A stretch of DNA of 64,000 nucleotides, taken from positions 112,794 to 176,793 of the forward strand of contig DDTO01000002.1 of NCBI GenBank assembly GCA_002344135.1, given 5' to 3'. Under the pieces are notes generated by a model. It saw nothing but the letters and a program-made list of their open reading frames with translations. It made no database searches and was not told the DNA's origin. The stretch is from Chthonomonas sp. UBA2362. Lineage in GTDB: Bacteria > Armatimonadota > Fimbriimonadia > Fimbriimonadales > Fimbriimonadaceae. The position numbers were made by a program, and so were the translations under genes. Every line of letters starts with the position of its first letter. The first letter of the stretch is position 1. Positions 16,651 to 24,557 of the stretch are shown one piece after another.

Positions 16651-17532
16651 TCAGTTCGAGCGCGGAGGTGGCGGCGAGACGAACACCCACTGGCCGAGGC
16701 TCCGGCTTACCTGGCGTGGACCGGACGAGTCGATGCACGTGACCGTCAGCGTCGGCTCACCGGTGCGGCGGGTGATTCGATACCCGATCCCTTGGCCGTA
16801 CATCACATGTCCGGAACCGGCCACGATGACCATCACGCGCCGCGGATTCGTGGAGGGCGCCATCGCTTCGATCGCGGACTGAGCCATCGCTTCGTCCCAG
16901 AGGACCTGCGCCGAATAGATATTCTGGCCCTGAGTACCGCTCGGCGGGTGGCCGCCCATGAGACTGTCGAAGATCATGCGGTGGTCGCGGTTGCCAAGGT
17001 CGAGATCGCCCACCCACGAGGCTTGTTCGCGGGTGAGGGCGGAGGCACCGCCACGCCCGACGGCGCGGACCCAGTCTCTCGGCACGTTGAGGGCCACCAT
17101 CGGCAGCCGGTTCTCGCGAACGACGTCGAAAATCGGCTTATAGATAGGAAACGGAAAGCCCCACTCGGTCTTCCAATTCGAACGTTCGATGAACTCTGCT
17201 TCGGACCAGCGGCCCAAGGTGTACGGTGCCAAGTTCGGCTGATTGGGCCGAGTGAACATCTCGAAACCGACCATCACTTGGCGGCCCCGCCGGACAAGCG
17301 CCGCGATCACGTCGGCCTGAAAGCGATGGTGGTCTGGGCTGTCGTGGCTTTCGCCGACGAGGACGTAGCGGATTCCGGCGGCGTCGGCAGCCACTTCATC
17401 GACCGTCGACGGCCTTCCGGTCACCATGCTCGTGACGCCGAGACCGACGGCAATCGGGGTGCGGTCACCAATGGGTAACAGGTAAGAATCGGAAGCCTGG
17501 GCGATAGCGAAGGCGAGGAGAGCGGCGCTCAT
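16651..17532 (-). CDS. ChaN-like (haem-binding uptake / DUF399) protein
   Basis: 293 residues with a hydrophobic N-terminus that may serve as a signal peptide. The conserved elements are RYVLVGESHDSPDHHRFQ, VMVGFEMFTRPNQ, MVALNVPRDWVRAVGRGGASAL and VMVIVAGSGHVMYGQGIGYR. These match the ChaN/DUF399 family, whose Campylobacter member binds haem with conserved tyrosine and histidine residues. The role here is inferred only from family. It is packed between the STAS/USP gene (10 bp) and the FmdB-like gene (2 bp). Confidence 0.8.
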   Translation of the reverse strand: MSAALLAFAIAQASDSYLLPIGDRTPIAVGLGVTSMVTGRPSTVDEVAADAAGIRYVLVGESHDSPDHHRFQADVIAALVRRGRQVMVGFEMFTRPNQPNLAPYTLGRWSEAEFIERSNWKTEWGFPFPIYKPIFDVVRENRLPMVALNVPRDWVRAVGRGGASALTREQASWVGDLDLGNRDHRMIFDSLMGGHPPSGTQGQNIYSAQVLWDEAMAQSAIEAMAPSTNPRRVMVIVAGSGHVMYGQGIGYRITRRTGEPTLTVTCIDSSGPRQVSRSLGQWVFVSPPPPRSN

Positions 17533-17542
17533 CGGCTCCAGC

Positions 17543-18337
17543 CTACCCGCCTGAGCCGCGTACGAGGATCACCGGCACCTCGACCCGGGTCATGATCGAC
17601 TTGGCAAGCTTCAACCCCGCGTCGACGTGGGAGAGTTCGCTCGGCAAACCCACGAGAACTTGATCGAAAATGCGGGACTCGGTGATTCCCTCGATCGCAG
17701 AGGCGACGTCTCGCGCCCGCTCCAGGCGAATGTCGTTCGATACTTCGGCGCGATCCAGCGTGGCCTTGGCCTGGTTGAGGGTCACGATCGCGGCGTCTTC
17801 CTGTTCGATGAGCGGAGCCTGCAGTGGTAGATCTCGGGGGACGATCAGCGGATACACGACGAGGACCTCGGTCGGACCCGGACTCGCAATCTGAGTGGCA
17901 ACCTGCAGAACGCCCTCGTCGGCCTGCTCGCCGGTGAGGCAGACGATCACCTTCCGCACCGGACCCTGGGCTACCACTTTCTTGCGCGTCTTCTGGGTCT
18001 CGTGCGGTAGCAGGTCCAGCGAATGCCGCGCATCCTCGACAGAAGCCGCGATCGGCAGCTGAGAGCGCACGCCGGGCACCGACTTGAGCACGTCCACGAC
18101 TTGGGGTGGCACCGCAGCGACGATGATGCGGGCATGATGGCCTTCGATGAACTGCATGGCGTCGACGAACGTCGCTGCTCCTTCTTGGGAGCATTCGGTG
18201 ATCCCGCTGCAGTCGATGATGACTCCGCTCGGGTGGCGCTTGAGCGTGAGCGATATCGCCGTATGAATCGTCTCCCAAAAGTTCGAACGCAGCGCCCCGG
18301 AGAGGACGATGACGTCTTCGTAAGATTCGACGATCAT
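17543..18337 (-). CDS. STAS + universal-stress-protein-like fusion, coupled to KimA
   Basis: 264 residues in two parts. Residues about 1-110 look like a STAS (anti-sigma antagonist-like) domain, with VIIDCSGITECSQEGAATFVDAM where the Ser in CSQEGA sits at the place of the usual phospho-acceptor Ser. Residues about 125-264 resemble a universal stress protein: KVIVCLTGEQADEGVLQVAT, then VLVGLPSELSHVDAGLKLA, ending VPVILVRGSGG. The ATG overlaps the stop of the KimA-like gene (ATGA), so the two products are made together. A regulatory role on that transporter is an inference. Confidence 0.7.
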   Translation of the reverse strand: MIVESYEDVIVLSGALRSNFWETIHTAISLTLKRHPSGVIIDCSGITECSQEGAATFVDAMQFIEGHHARIIVAAVPPQVVDVLKSVPGVRSQLPIAASVEDARHSLDLLPHETQKTRKKVVAQGPVRKVIVCLTGEQADEGVLQVATQIASPGPTEVLVVYPLIVPRDLPLQAPLIEQEDAAIVTLNQAKATLDRAEVSNDIRLERARDVASAIEGITESRIFDQVLVGLPSELSHVDAGLKLAKSIMTRVEVPVILVRGSGG

Positions 18338-20163
18338 TTCAGGAAGTACCTCACATTGGTGACGACGACGTTCTTTCGGCTGGCCAGGGCGAGCTTGAGC
18401 CCGACGGCCACGTTATTGTGCAGGAGGCCCTGCCACCAGCGCTTCGGCACCGCCTGCGGGACGATCACCGTGATCATTTGGTCGGGGTCCTCCGCGAGTG
18501 CCTGGTCGATGTAGTCCGTGATGGGCTCGATGAGCGAGCGATAAGGCGATTCCAGGATGACGAGCGGAAAATCGATCCCGAAGGCCGTCCACTCGCGCTT
18601 GATCTGATCGGTGCCCTTCGGGTCGAGGGTCACGTGAATGGCACGGACGTCTTTGGTCATGGAGTCCGCGTACGAGATCGCCTGCAGAATGCCCTTGTGC
18701 AGCCGCGGCACGAGAAGCAGGACCGTCGTCTTCGTCGGATGTAGGGTGTCGGATTCGTTCAGCGCCAACTCTTTGCGCAGGTAGTTATAGTGCCGTCGAA
18801 TCCCCCAGAACACGGCCATCAGCACCGCGAGGGCGACCAACACGATCCAGGCCCCGAGCGTGAACTTCTGGATGATGACGATCAGGCTGACGACAAAAGT
18901 CGTGAAGCATCCCAAGCCGCTGAAGAACATCGGCAGGTACTTTCGCTCGCGCTTGAGCTTCACGAACATGCCGCCCTGGCTGAGCGTGAAGCTGATGAAG
19001 ACGCCGGCCGCATAGAGCGGGATCAGCATGTGGGTGTCGCCCTTGAAAGCGATGATCAGGACGATCGCGAGGAACGAGAGGAGGATGATGCCGTTCTGGA
19101 AAACGAGCCGGTCGCCCTGACTGGCGAGTTGGCGGGGGAGGAACCCGTCGCGAGCGATGAAGCTGGAAAGCCGAGGAAAGTCGGCGAACGCCGTGTTCGC
19201 GGCGAGAATCAGGATGAGCGCCGTGGCGATCTGAACCATCACGTACAGCGCACCATCCCCGAAGACGACCGCGGCAATTTGGGCGACGACGGTGCGGAAG
19301 TTCTCGGCCTCCAGGGGCATCGGCACGATGTGATAGCGTGAAGCGAAGAAGCTCAGACCCACGAACATCGTGCCCAGAATCGCGGCCATGACGATGAGTG
19401 TGAAGTTCGCGTTTTTGTCTTCCGGAGGCTTGAAGGCCTGAACGCCGTCGGCGATCGCCTCCACGCCGGTCAGGGCGGCGCAGCCCGACGAGAAGGCCTG
19501 CATGACGAGGATCAGGACTGCGGTTTGCGCCAGATTCGTCGGGGCGATCGCGGCGTAGGCCGGCACCTCGTAGCCCTGAGTGAACTTCACCCCTGCGCTG
19601 ACGATGAGGCCGAACATCAACAGAATAAAGGAATAGGTCGGCACCGAAAACAGGGCGCCGCTCTCTTTCGCGCCCCGCAGGTTCATGAGGCCCACGAAAG
19701 CCACCGCCCCCACCCCCAGCTCGATCACGTACGGCTTGGCTGCGGGGACCATCGAGACGATGGCGAGCACCCCTGACGAGATCGAGACCGCAACCGTCAG
19801 CACGTACCCGATCAGCAGCGAGGCGCCCGCCAGGCGCCCGGCGATCGAGCCCAGATTATCGGAGGCCACTCGGTAGGAACCGCCTCCCTGCGGGTAGGCC
19901 CGGATGGTCTGGTAGTAGCTGCTGACGACGATGACGAGAAGGGTCGCGATGCCGATCGCGATGGGGACGGTGAGGTACAGGTAACCGTTGCTGGCATGCG
20001 AGAGCACTCGCATGATCTCTTCCGGGGCGTACGCGACCGACGAGAGGGCGTCCGAGGCGAATACGGCGAGCGCGAAGTACCAGGGCAGGCGCTCGTGGTG
20101 AGCGTGCTTCGTATGGATCGGCTTGCCGACCAACAGTCGCTTGAGCCTCGTGTAGAAAGTCAT
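18334..20163 (-). CDS. kimA: KimA-like APC-superfamily potassium importer
   Basis: 609 residues, matching Bacillus KimA (YdaO, about 607), a high-affinity K+/H+ importer of the KUP/APC group controlled by c-di-AMP. It begins KRLLVGKPIHTKHAHHERLPWYFALAVFASDALSSVAYAPEEI, the family hallmark. About twelve membrane segments follow, then a cytosolic C-terminal domain from about residue 460 (TTVLLLVPRLHKGILQAISY), which has a USP-like fold in KimA. The potassium role is inferred from family; related proteins are often annotated as amino acid permeases. No c-di-AMP riboswitch is evident in the 54 bp upstream. Confidence 0.82.
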   Translation of the reverse strand: MTFYTRLKRLLVGKPIHTKHAHHERLPWYFALAVFASDALSSVAYAPEEIMRVLSHASNGYLYLTVPIAIGIATLLVIVVSSYYQTIRAYPQGGGSYRVASDNLGSIAGRLAGASLLIGYVLTVAVSISSGVLAIVSMVPAAKPYVIELGVGAVAFVGLMNLRGAKESGALFSVPTYSFILLMFGLIVSAGVKFTQGYEVPAYAAIAPTNLAQTAVLILVMQAFSSGCAALTGVEAIADGVQAFKPPEDKNANFTLIVMAAILGTMFVGLSFFASRYHIVPMPLEAENFRTVVAQIAAVVFGDGALYVMVQIATALILILAANTAFADFPRLSSFIARDGFLPRQLASQGDRLVFQNGIILLSFLAIVLIIAFKGDTHMLIPLYAAGVFISFTLSQGGMFVKLKRERKYLPMFFSGLGCFTTFVVSLIVIIQKFTLGAWIVLVALAVLMAVFWGIRRHYNYLRKELALNESDTLHPTKTTVLLLVPRLHKGILQAISYADSMTKDVRAIHVTLDPKGTDQIKREWTAFGIDFPLVILESPYRSLIEPITDYIDQALAEDPDQMITVIVPQAVPKRWWQGLLHNNVAVGLKLALASRKNVVVTNVRYFLK

Positions 20164-20217
20164 AGCCGGCGGACCGATCGCCGAAAGGGCATTATGGCGC
20201 GTCGGTTCCGGTGATCG

Positions 20218-20925
20218 TTATCGCTGCTGCCGGGGGGCAGGCAATGGCACCGAGGCACGGATGCCCGCGCGGAGCGCCTCGACCATCTTTGCGCGGCCCC
20301 TTTCGCTGGAGATAAACGCCTCGTCCCCGAGATTGGTGATCACGCACATCTCGACGAGAAGCACGGGGACGCGGGAGTAGATCGATCCGGTCAAGGCGCC
20401 TCCGTTTCGCGCTCCGATCGCTGTTCGGGCATCCGTGTGCAGCCCGCGATCGCGCAAACTGCCCGCGAGCACCTTCATCGCTGTTCGGTGAAAGCCGGGG
20501 GCGATTTTCTTCGACGCGGCGATCACCGAGGCACTTGGACCTGTGATCCCGGCGACCTTCCCCGCTTTGGCCGGGTAGTAGGTCGCGAAGCCACCTTTCG
20601 GCGCCGCATCGAGGTGGAGCCGCAGGAACAAATCCGCCTTCGCCGCGTTGGCGATCTCGGCTCGACGCTTGTTGGTGACTTTCTCGGTCTCTTTGGACTT
20701 GGTCAGGACCACCCGGTAGCCGTCCTGCTCCAATCGCGCTTTCAGCGCCAGCGCGACAAGCCATGCCGCCCGCATTTCGGTCATGGACTTGCCTCGGGCG
20801 CCCGGGCCGATCTCGCTCGGGTGACCCGGGTCGAGGCAAATGACCGGAGGCTGCTTCGCCTGTCCGGCAGCCGAAATGGGGATCACCACCAGGACCAAGG
20901 CGCACAAGAGCAGTCGTCGCAGCAT
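20218..20925 (-). CDS. N-acetylmuramoyl-L-alanine amidase (Amidase_3)
   Basis: 235 residues. The ATG at 20925 starts a signal peptide (MLRRLLLCALVLVVIPISA). The zinc amidase fold has VICLDPGHPSE for the first His ligand. GKSMTEMRAAWLVALALKARLEQDGYRVVLTK is typical AmiC-like, then ADLFLRLHLDAAP has the second His, and PVLLVEMCVITNLGDE carries the catalytic Glu. These enzymes cleave the amide bond between the glycan and the stem peptide in the periplasm. It is the first gene of the minus-strand run with kimA and lies only 24 bp from the divergent YeiH-like gene. Confidence 0.9.
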   Translation of the reverse strand: MLRRLLLCALVLVVIPISAAGQAKQPPVICLDPGHPSEIGPGARGKSMTEMRAAWLVALALKARLEQDGYRVVLTKSKETEKVTNKRRAEIANAAKADLFLRLHLDAAPKGGFATYYPAKAGKVAGITGPSASVIAASKKIAPGFHRTAMKVLAGSLRDRGLHTDARTAIGARNGGALTGSIYSRVPVLLVEMCVITNLGDEAFISSERGRAKMVEALRAGIRASVPLPAPRQQR

Positions 20926-20937
20926 GGGGGCAGGTGC

Positions 20938-20944
20938 TAGGATA
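20938..20944. promoter_or_regulatory. Shared, symmetric -10-like element (TAGGATA)
   Basis: The 24-bp gap between the two divergent genes contains TAGGAT on the plus strand (20938-20943), 6 nt before the YeiH-like ATG and preceded by TGC as in an extended -10. On the minus strand TATCCT (20944-20939) is 13 nt before the amidase ATG. One element may serve both directions. Confidence 0.4.
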
Positions 20945-20949
20945 CCCCG

Positions 20950-22014
20950 ATGACCGTCCCCGGGCCCCCGCAGCAAGAGTCGAAGGAACCGATCGTGGGC
21001 GCCCTTGGGCGACATCTACCCGGCCTCGGACTCACGGTTGCGCTCGCCGCCGTCGCCGTCTGGCTTGCGTCGACCGAGTTCGTCGACAAGCGCCTCCATC
21101 TAAGCGCGCTCCTGCTCGTGATCCTGCTGGGGATGCTGGTGCGGTCGGTCGTGCCGCTTCCCGAGGCGACGACCCCCGGCATCCGGCTCGCCCAGCGGCC
21201 GATCCTCCGATGGGCGGTGGCAGGGCTCGGCTTCAAGCTGAGCCTGGGAGAGCTTATCGCCATTGGAGCAGGCCCTCTCGTAGTCGTCGTTGTTACGACG
21301 ACCGGTTCGCTCTGGTTCGGATGGTGGTTCGCCCGGCGGCTGGGTATCGGACACAAACTCGGGCTTCTGCTGGGGGTTGGCGGAGCGATCTGCGGAGCGA
21401 GCGCGGTGGTCGCCGCCGACAGCGTCGTCCAAGGCGAAAGGACCGACGCCGCCTACTCGCTGGGCATCATCACGCTGCTCGGCACGATCGGCATCGTCGT
21501 CTACCCCGTCATCGCCGGGTGGCTCGACATGACGGACTTCGTCTACGGCGTTTGGAACGGCGCGAGCCTCCACGAAATGGCCCAAGTGGTAGCCGCCGGC
21601 TACGGAGTAAGCGAGCGCGCCGCAGAGGTCTCGACGGTCGTCAAACTCGCACGCATTTGCTTGCTTGCGCCCATCGTTTTCTATCTCGCGTGGAACCTCC
21701 GTCGCCACCGGGAGGCGACCGGAGAGGCCAAGGTCTCTCCGGTGCCGTGGTTCTTGGTGCTGTTCGTCGTCTTCGCCGCCATCAACTCCATCACCTGGTC
21801 CTTCGCCGGTATCGACGCTGAAACTCAGAAGCGTGTCGTGGAGTGGGCGGTGCGCATCGACCTGTGGCTCCTCGCGATCGGGATGGCAGGGGTCGGGCTC
21901 CAATCCGGCTTCCGAGACCTTAGGGGGGTCGGATGGCGTCCCGTCATCGTCGGCGTCGCACAGTGGGCGGTACTGGCGGTCTCGGCCTACGCCCTTGCCG
22001 CATGGCTCCTTTGA
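20950..22014 (+). CDS. YeiH-family (UPF0324) putative sulfate exporter-type membrane protein
   Basis: 354 residues with about ten membrane segments. Motifs LLLVILLGMLVRS, GLGFKLSLGEL, VGGAICGASAVVAADSVV and SLHEMAQVVAAGYGVSE are diagnostic of the YeiH/Cons_hypoth698 family. It is often called a putative sulfate exporter, without strong experimental proof across the family. It is divergent from the amidase. It is followed by cdd, which begins 51 bp later and has its own -10-like element. Confidence 0.87.
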   Translation: MTVPGPPQQESKEPIVGALGRHLPGLGLTVALAAVAVWLASTEFVDKRLHLSALLLVILLGMLVRSVVPLPEATTPGIRLAQRPILRWAVAGLGFKLSLGELIAIGAGPLVVVVVTTTGSLWFGWWFARRLGIGHKLGLLLGVGGAICGASAVVAADSVVQGERTDAAYSLGIITLLGTIGIVVYPVIAGWLDMTDFVYGVWNGASLHEMAQVVAAGYGVSERAAEVSTVVKLARICLLAPIVFYLAWNLRRHREATGEAKVSPVPWFLVLFVVFAAINSITWSFAGIDAETQKRVVEWAVRIDLWLLAIGMAGVGLQSGFRDLRGVGWRPVIVGVAQWAVLAVSAYALAAWLL

Positions 22015-22048
22015 ACTATTGCGCTCCAGGTGCCGTCTTGCTCGCAGG

Positions 22049-22054
22049 TATAAC
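22049..22054 (+). promoter_or_regulatory. -10-like TATAAC before cdd
   Basis: TATAAC lies 10 nt before the chosen cdd ATG at 22065. It supports that start over the two in-frame ATGs further upstream. Confidence 0.4.
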
Positions 22055-22064
22055 CGACCGAGCC

Positions 22065-22484
22065 ATGCAGGAGATCGTCCGGCACGCCCTCGACGCCCGC
22101 CGCTACGCGTATGCCCCCTATAGCGGGTATGCGGTCGGCGCATGCCTCTTGGGCGGCAACGGGCGCCTCTACACCGGCTGCAACATCGAGAATGCCTCTT
22201 ACGGCCTCACTCTGTGCGCGGAGCGTGTCGCCGTGGCGAAGATGGTCTCCGACGGCTGCCAAGAGATCCTCGAGGTCGCGGTAGCAACCCCCGATGCCGC
22301 CGCACCCTGCGGCATGTGCCTTCAGACTCTGGCCGAGTTCGCCATCGAATTGAACCACGTGCTCGTTCATTGTTCCGACGCCAGCGGTCTGGCGCGATCG
22401 ATGGCCCTCCACGAACTGCTCCCCCATGCCTTTTGCTCGGAGAAAGTTCGCCAAAACCGCCGGGGTTCCGGCGAGTCAGAATAG
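22065..22484 (+). CDS. cdd: Cytidine deaminase
   Basis: 139 residues, the usual size for homotetrameric cytidine deaminase of pyrimidine salvage. YAPYSGYAVGACLL and GRLYTGCNIENASYGLTLCAERVAV carry the substrate-binding residues, the first zinc Cys and the catalytic Glu (CAE). PCGMCLQTLAEF carries the other two zinc Cys residues (PCxxC). The C-terminal SMALHELLPHAF is conserved. The start at 22065 (MQEIVRHAL) is chosen by family length and by the TATAAC in front of it. The next gene begins 13 bp after the stop. Confidence 0.95.
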   Translation: MQEIVRHALDARRYAYAPYSGYAVGACLLGGNGRLYTGCNIENASYGLTLCAERVAVAKMVSDGCQEILEVAVATPDAAAPCGMCLQTLAEFAIELNHVLVHCSDASGLARSMALHELLPHAFCSEKVRQNRRGSGESE

Positions 22485-22497
22485 GCGAGGTCTAGTC

Positions 22498-23070
22498 ATG
22501 AAGTACATGGGTTTCTATCTGTTCGCCGTTCTCCTACTCATCATCGGCTGCGGAGGCGGCGGGGGAGGTGGCCTAACCGGAGGCAACAACGGAGGCAATA
22601 ACGGAGGGAACAACGGGGGCAACAATGGAGGAAACAACGGCGGGAACAACGGCGGGAACAACGGCGGGAACAACGGCGGGAACAACGGAGGCAACAATGG
22701 CGGGAACACAGGCTCGACCGCCAGCGTGGCCGGGCGGGTCGTAGAGGAAGGCTCCTCGTTCGGAATCAGCGGAGTGATCGTCCGCTTCTACACGGCGGCC
22801 GGCGCTTTAGCGGGCCAGGCCTCGACGAACTCGACAGGCAACTTCACGACGAACATCCAGTCGACCGCGACCCAGCTTCACGTCGACGCGACCTCGATTC
22901 CGCTGGGCTACCACCGATCCTATACCTACCAGAGCAAGATCTATTCGCCTTTGATCAGCACCTGCAAAGCTCCCTTGCCCGCCTTGGGAGCGGGCACGAC
23001 GACCGTCCCGACGATCCTGATCCCCTCAGCCGGCACCCCCCCACCTCCGCCACCGACGGGCTGCAGGTAG
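22498..23070 (+). CDS. Lipoprotein with Gly/Asn tandem repeats and a beta-sandwich domain
   Basis: 190 residues. The signal peptide ends in LLLIIGCGGG, a lipobox. Next comes a low-complexity segment (about residues 29-72) of repeated GGNN tetrapeptides, encoded by 12-bp units of the AACAACGGAGGC type. The remainder begins ASVAGRVVEEGSSFGISGVIV, which looks like a carboxypeptidase-regulatory-like (CarboxypepD_reg) domain, and ends in a Pro run (TPPPPPPTGCR). It is probably tethered to a membrane by lipid, with the GGNN stretch as a flexible spacer. The function is unknown. Confidence 0.75.
   Translation: MKYMGFYLFAVLLLIIGCGGGGGGGLTGGNNGGNNGGNNGGNNGGNNGGNNGGNNGGNNGGNNGGNNGGNTGSTASVAGRVVEEGSSFGISGVIVRFYTAAGALAGQASTNSTGNFTTNIQSTATQLHVDATSIPLGYHRSYTYQSKIYSPLISTCKAPLPALGAGTTTVPTILIPSAGTPPPPPPTGCR
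22584..22709 (+). repeat. 12-bp tandem repeats inside the lipoprotein gene
   Basis: About ten head-to-tail copies of a 12-bp unit (for example AACAACGGCGGG and AACAACGGAGGC) encode GGNN repeats. The best-conserved copies are adjacent at 22632-22690. Copy number is likely to vary between strains because of slippage. Confidence 0.8.
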
Positions 23071-23079
23071 CGCAGACGG

Positions 23080-23085
23080 TAAAGT
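23080..23085 (+). promoter_or_regulatory. -10-like TAAAGT before the cyclophilin gene
   Basis: TAAAGT is followed by six bases (CGGGGC) and then the ATG at 23092; no Shine-Dalgarno sequence precedes the start. Confidence 0.4.
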
Positions 23086-23091
23086 CGGGGC

Positions 23092-23613
23092 ATGATCGCC
23101 TTGACTCTCCTCGTCGTAATCCAGGCGACCCCCCAGTGGGTCAAGCCGTATCATCCCGTCGGGCCCAAAGTCCAGGTCACGATGTCGAGCGGGCGCTCGT
23201 TCGTGATCGAGACCGACCCTAAGGGCTCGCCGAAGACCGTCGCCCACATTCTCGGCCTCGTGAAGAGAGGATTCTACGACGGCCAGCGCGTTCACCGGGT
23301 GGAGTATTGGGTTACCCAGTGGGGCGACCCGGTAAGCAAGAAGGGGATGAACGCCAAAGGTATCGGTGAGGGCGGCTCGGGCCGCGACATCGCCTTCGAA
23401 GAGCGACCCGACGTCGACTTCACGCGCGGGATCGTCGGGATTGCCAGCAGCGGGCTCCAGCGAGGGGGCGACTCGCAGTTGTTCATCATCAAGAGCGATC
23501 GCCTGTATCTGTATCGCAGCTACGCCGTGGTGGGCCGAGTGGTCCGGGGGATGAACGTCGTGGACGGTATCCGCAAAGGCGATCGCATCAGACGCATGCG
23601 AGTCGTTCGCTAG
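23092..23613 (+). CDS. Cyclophilin-type peptidyl-prolyl cis-trans isomerase
   Basis: 173 residues. The N-terminus is weakly hydrophobic and may be a short signal peptide. The isomerase domain runs from about residue 28: IETDPKGSPKTVAHILGLVKRGFYDGQRVHRV corresponds to the core with the catalytic Arg region, GDPVSKKGMN to the GDP motif, and GIVGIASSGLQRGGDSQLFI to the substrate-binding loop. YAVVGRVVRGMNVVDGI closes the barrel. It assists folding by isomerising Xaa-Pro bonds. It lies 24 bp before purS but purS has its own promoter-like hexamer. Confidence 0.9.
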   Translation: MIALTLLVVIQATPQWVKPYHPVGPKVQVTMSSGRSFVIETDPKGSPKTVAHILGLVKRGFYDGQRVHRVEYWVTQWGDPVSKKGMNAKGIGEGGSGRDIAFEERPDVDFTRGIVGIASSGLQRGGDSQLFIIKSDRLYLYRSYAVVGRVVRGMNVVDGIRKGDRIRRMRVVR

Positions 23614-23624
23614 CGCGAAGGTGT

Positions 23625-23630
23625 CACAAT
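23625..23630 (+). promoter_or_regulatory. -10-like CACAAT before purS
   Basis: CACAAT followed by CGAGCCG and the ATG. The identical arrangement CACAATCG-AGCC precedes the DedA gene at 58641, which supports a functional element rather than chance. Confidence 0.35.
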
Positions 23631-23637
23631 CGAGCCG

Positions 23638-23871
23638 ATGGCCACCGTCCGGGTGTATGTCACGCTCAAGCCTGCGCTGCTCGACTCCGCCGGCCGGACC
23701 GTTGCCGCTTCGCTGAAGAAACTCGGCTTCGGAGAGGTCGAGGACGTTCGTATCGGCAAGCAGATCGAGCTTCAAATGGACGACTTCGACGAGGCGCGAG
23801 TGAAGGCGATGTGCGACCGCCTTCTCGCCAATCCGGTCATCGAAGACTATCGCTACGAGGTGGTCGCGTGA
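23638..23871 (+). CDS. purS: Phosphoribosylformylglycinamidine synthase subunit PurS
   Basis: 77 residues, typical of PurS, the small subunit that bridges PurQ and PurL in the fourth step of de novo purine synthesis. MATVRVYVTLKPALLDSAGRTV and LGFGEVEDVRIGKQIEL, then VMCDRLL-like MCDRLLANPVIEDYRYEV are characteristic. Its stop overlaps the purQ GTG start (GTGA). PurL is not in the window. Confidence 0.95.
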   Translation: MATVRVYVTLKPALLDSAGRTVAASLKKLGFGEVEDVRIGKQIELQMDDFDEARVKAMCDRLLANPVIEDYRYEVVA

Positions 23872-24557
23872 GGGTCGCCGTACTTCGCTTCCCTGGCGCG
23901 AACTGCGACCAAGACGGCCTGCATGCCTTGCGCGACGACGTCGGCGTCGAGGCCGAGTATCTCTGGCACGAGGAGACCTCTTTAGCCGGGTTCGATGCGG
24001 TATTCGTTCCGGGTGGGTTCACTTATGGCGACTACTTGCGCTGCGGCGCGATCGCCTCTCGGGCGCCGGTGATGGACGCCGTCGCGGACGCTGCGCGCGG
24101 CGGCATGCCCGTGATCGGGGTTTGCAACGGCTTTCAAGTCCTCTGCGAGGCCGGGCTGCTGCCCGGAGCCTTGCTCGGAAATGCGGGCCGCCGCTTCGTG
24201 TGCCGCGATGTGTGGCTCCGTGCCGAGAACCGTGCCAGCATCTGGACCGCCGGGGCCGATCGCCCGGTCCGCATGCCGATCGCTCACGGCGAGGGCCGTT
24301 ACGTCTGCGACGAGGAGACCTTGCGCGCGCTCCATGAGGAGGATCGGATCGCCTTCCGCTACGTCGACGCTGCGGGCTGCCCGACCGAAGCCGCCAACCC
24401 CAACGGGTCGATCGACAACATCGCGGGCGTCCTCGACGCGGGGGGAAACGTCCTTGGCCTAATGCCCCACCCCGAGCGAGCGACCAAAGCTCTCCTCGGC
24501 TCGACCGACGGGCTCTTCATCCTGGACGGGCTCCGCCTGGTCGCCGCACGCCGTTAG
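23868..24557 (+). CDS. purQ: Phosphoribosylformylglycinamidine synthase subunit PurQ
   Basis: 229 residues; the glutaminase subunit supplying ammonia for FGAM synthesis. It begins VRVAVLRFPGANCDQDGLHAL. The class I glutamine amidotransferase nucleophile lies in GMPVIGVCNGFQVLCEAGLLPG (Cys in GVCNGFQ), and the catalytic His and Glu are in GLMPHPERATKALLG. GGFTYGDYLRCGAIA is also conserved. The GTG start at 23868 overlaps purS. lpxK begins directly after the stop, which places lipid A genes in the same transcription unit. Confidence 0.96.
   Translation: MRVAVLRFPGANCDQDGLHALRDDVGVEAEYLWHEETSLAGFDAVFVPGGFTYGDYLRCGAIASRAPVMDAVADAARGGMPVIGVCNGFQVLCEAGLLPGALLGNAGRRFVCRDVWLRAENRASIWTAGADRPVRMPIAHGEGRYVCDEETLRALHEEDRIAFRYVDAAGCPTEAANPNGSIDNIAGVLDAGGNVLGLMPHPERATKALLGSTDGLFILDGLRLVAARR

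Noticed and set aside
20164..20217. c-di-AMP riboswitch in front of the KimA-like gene
   Set aside because: Only 54 bp separate it from the upstream amidase gene and no ydaO-type conserved core is visible; the known riboswitch is more than 100 nt.
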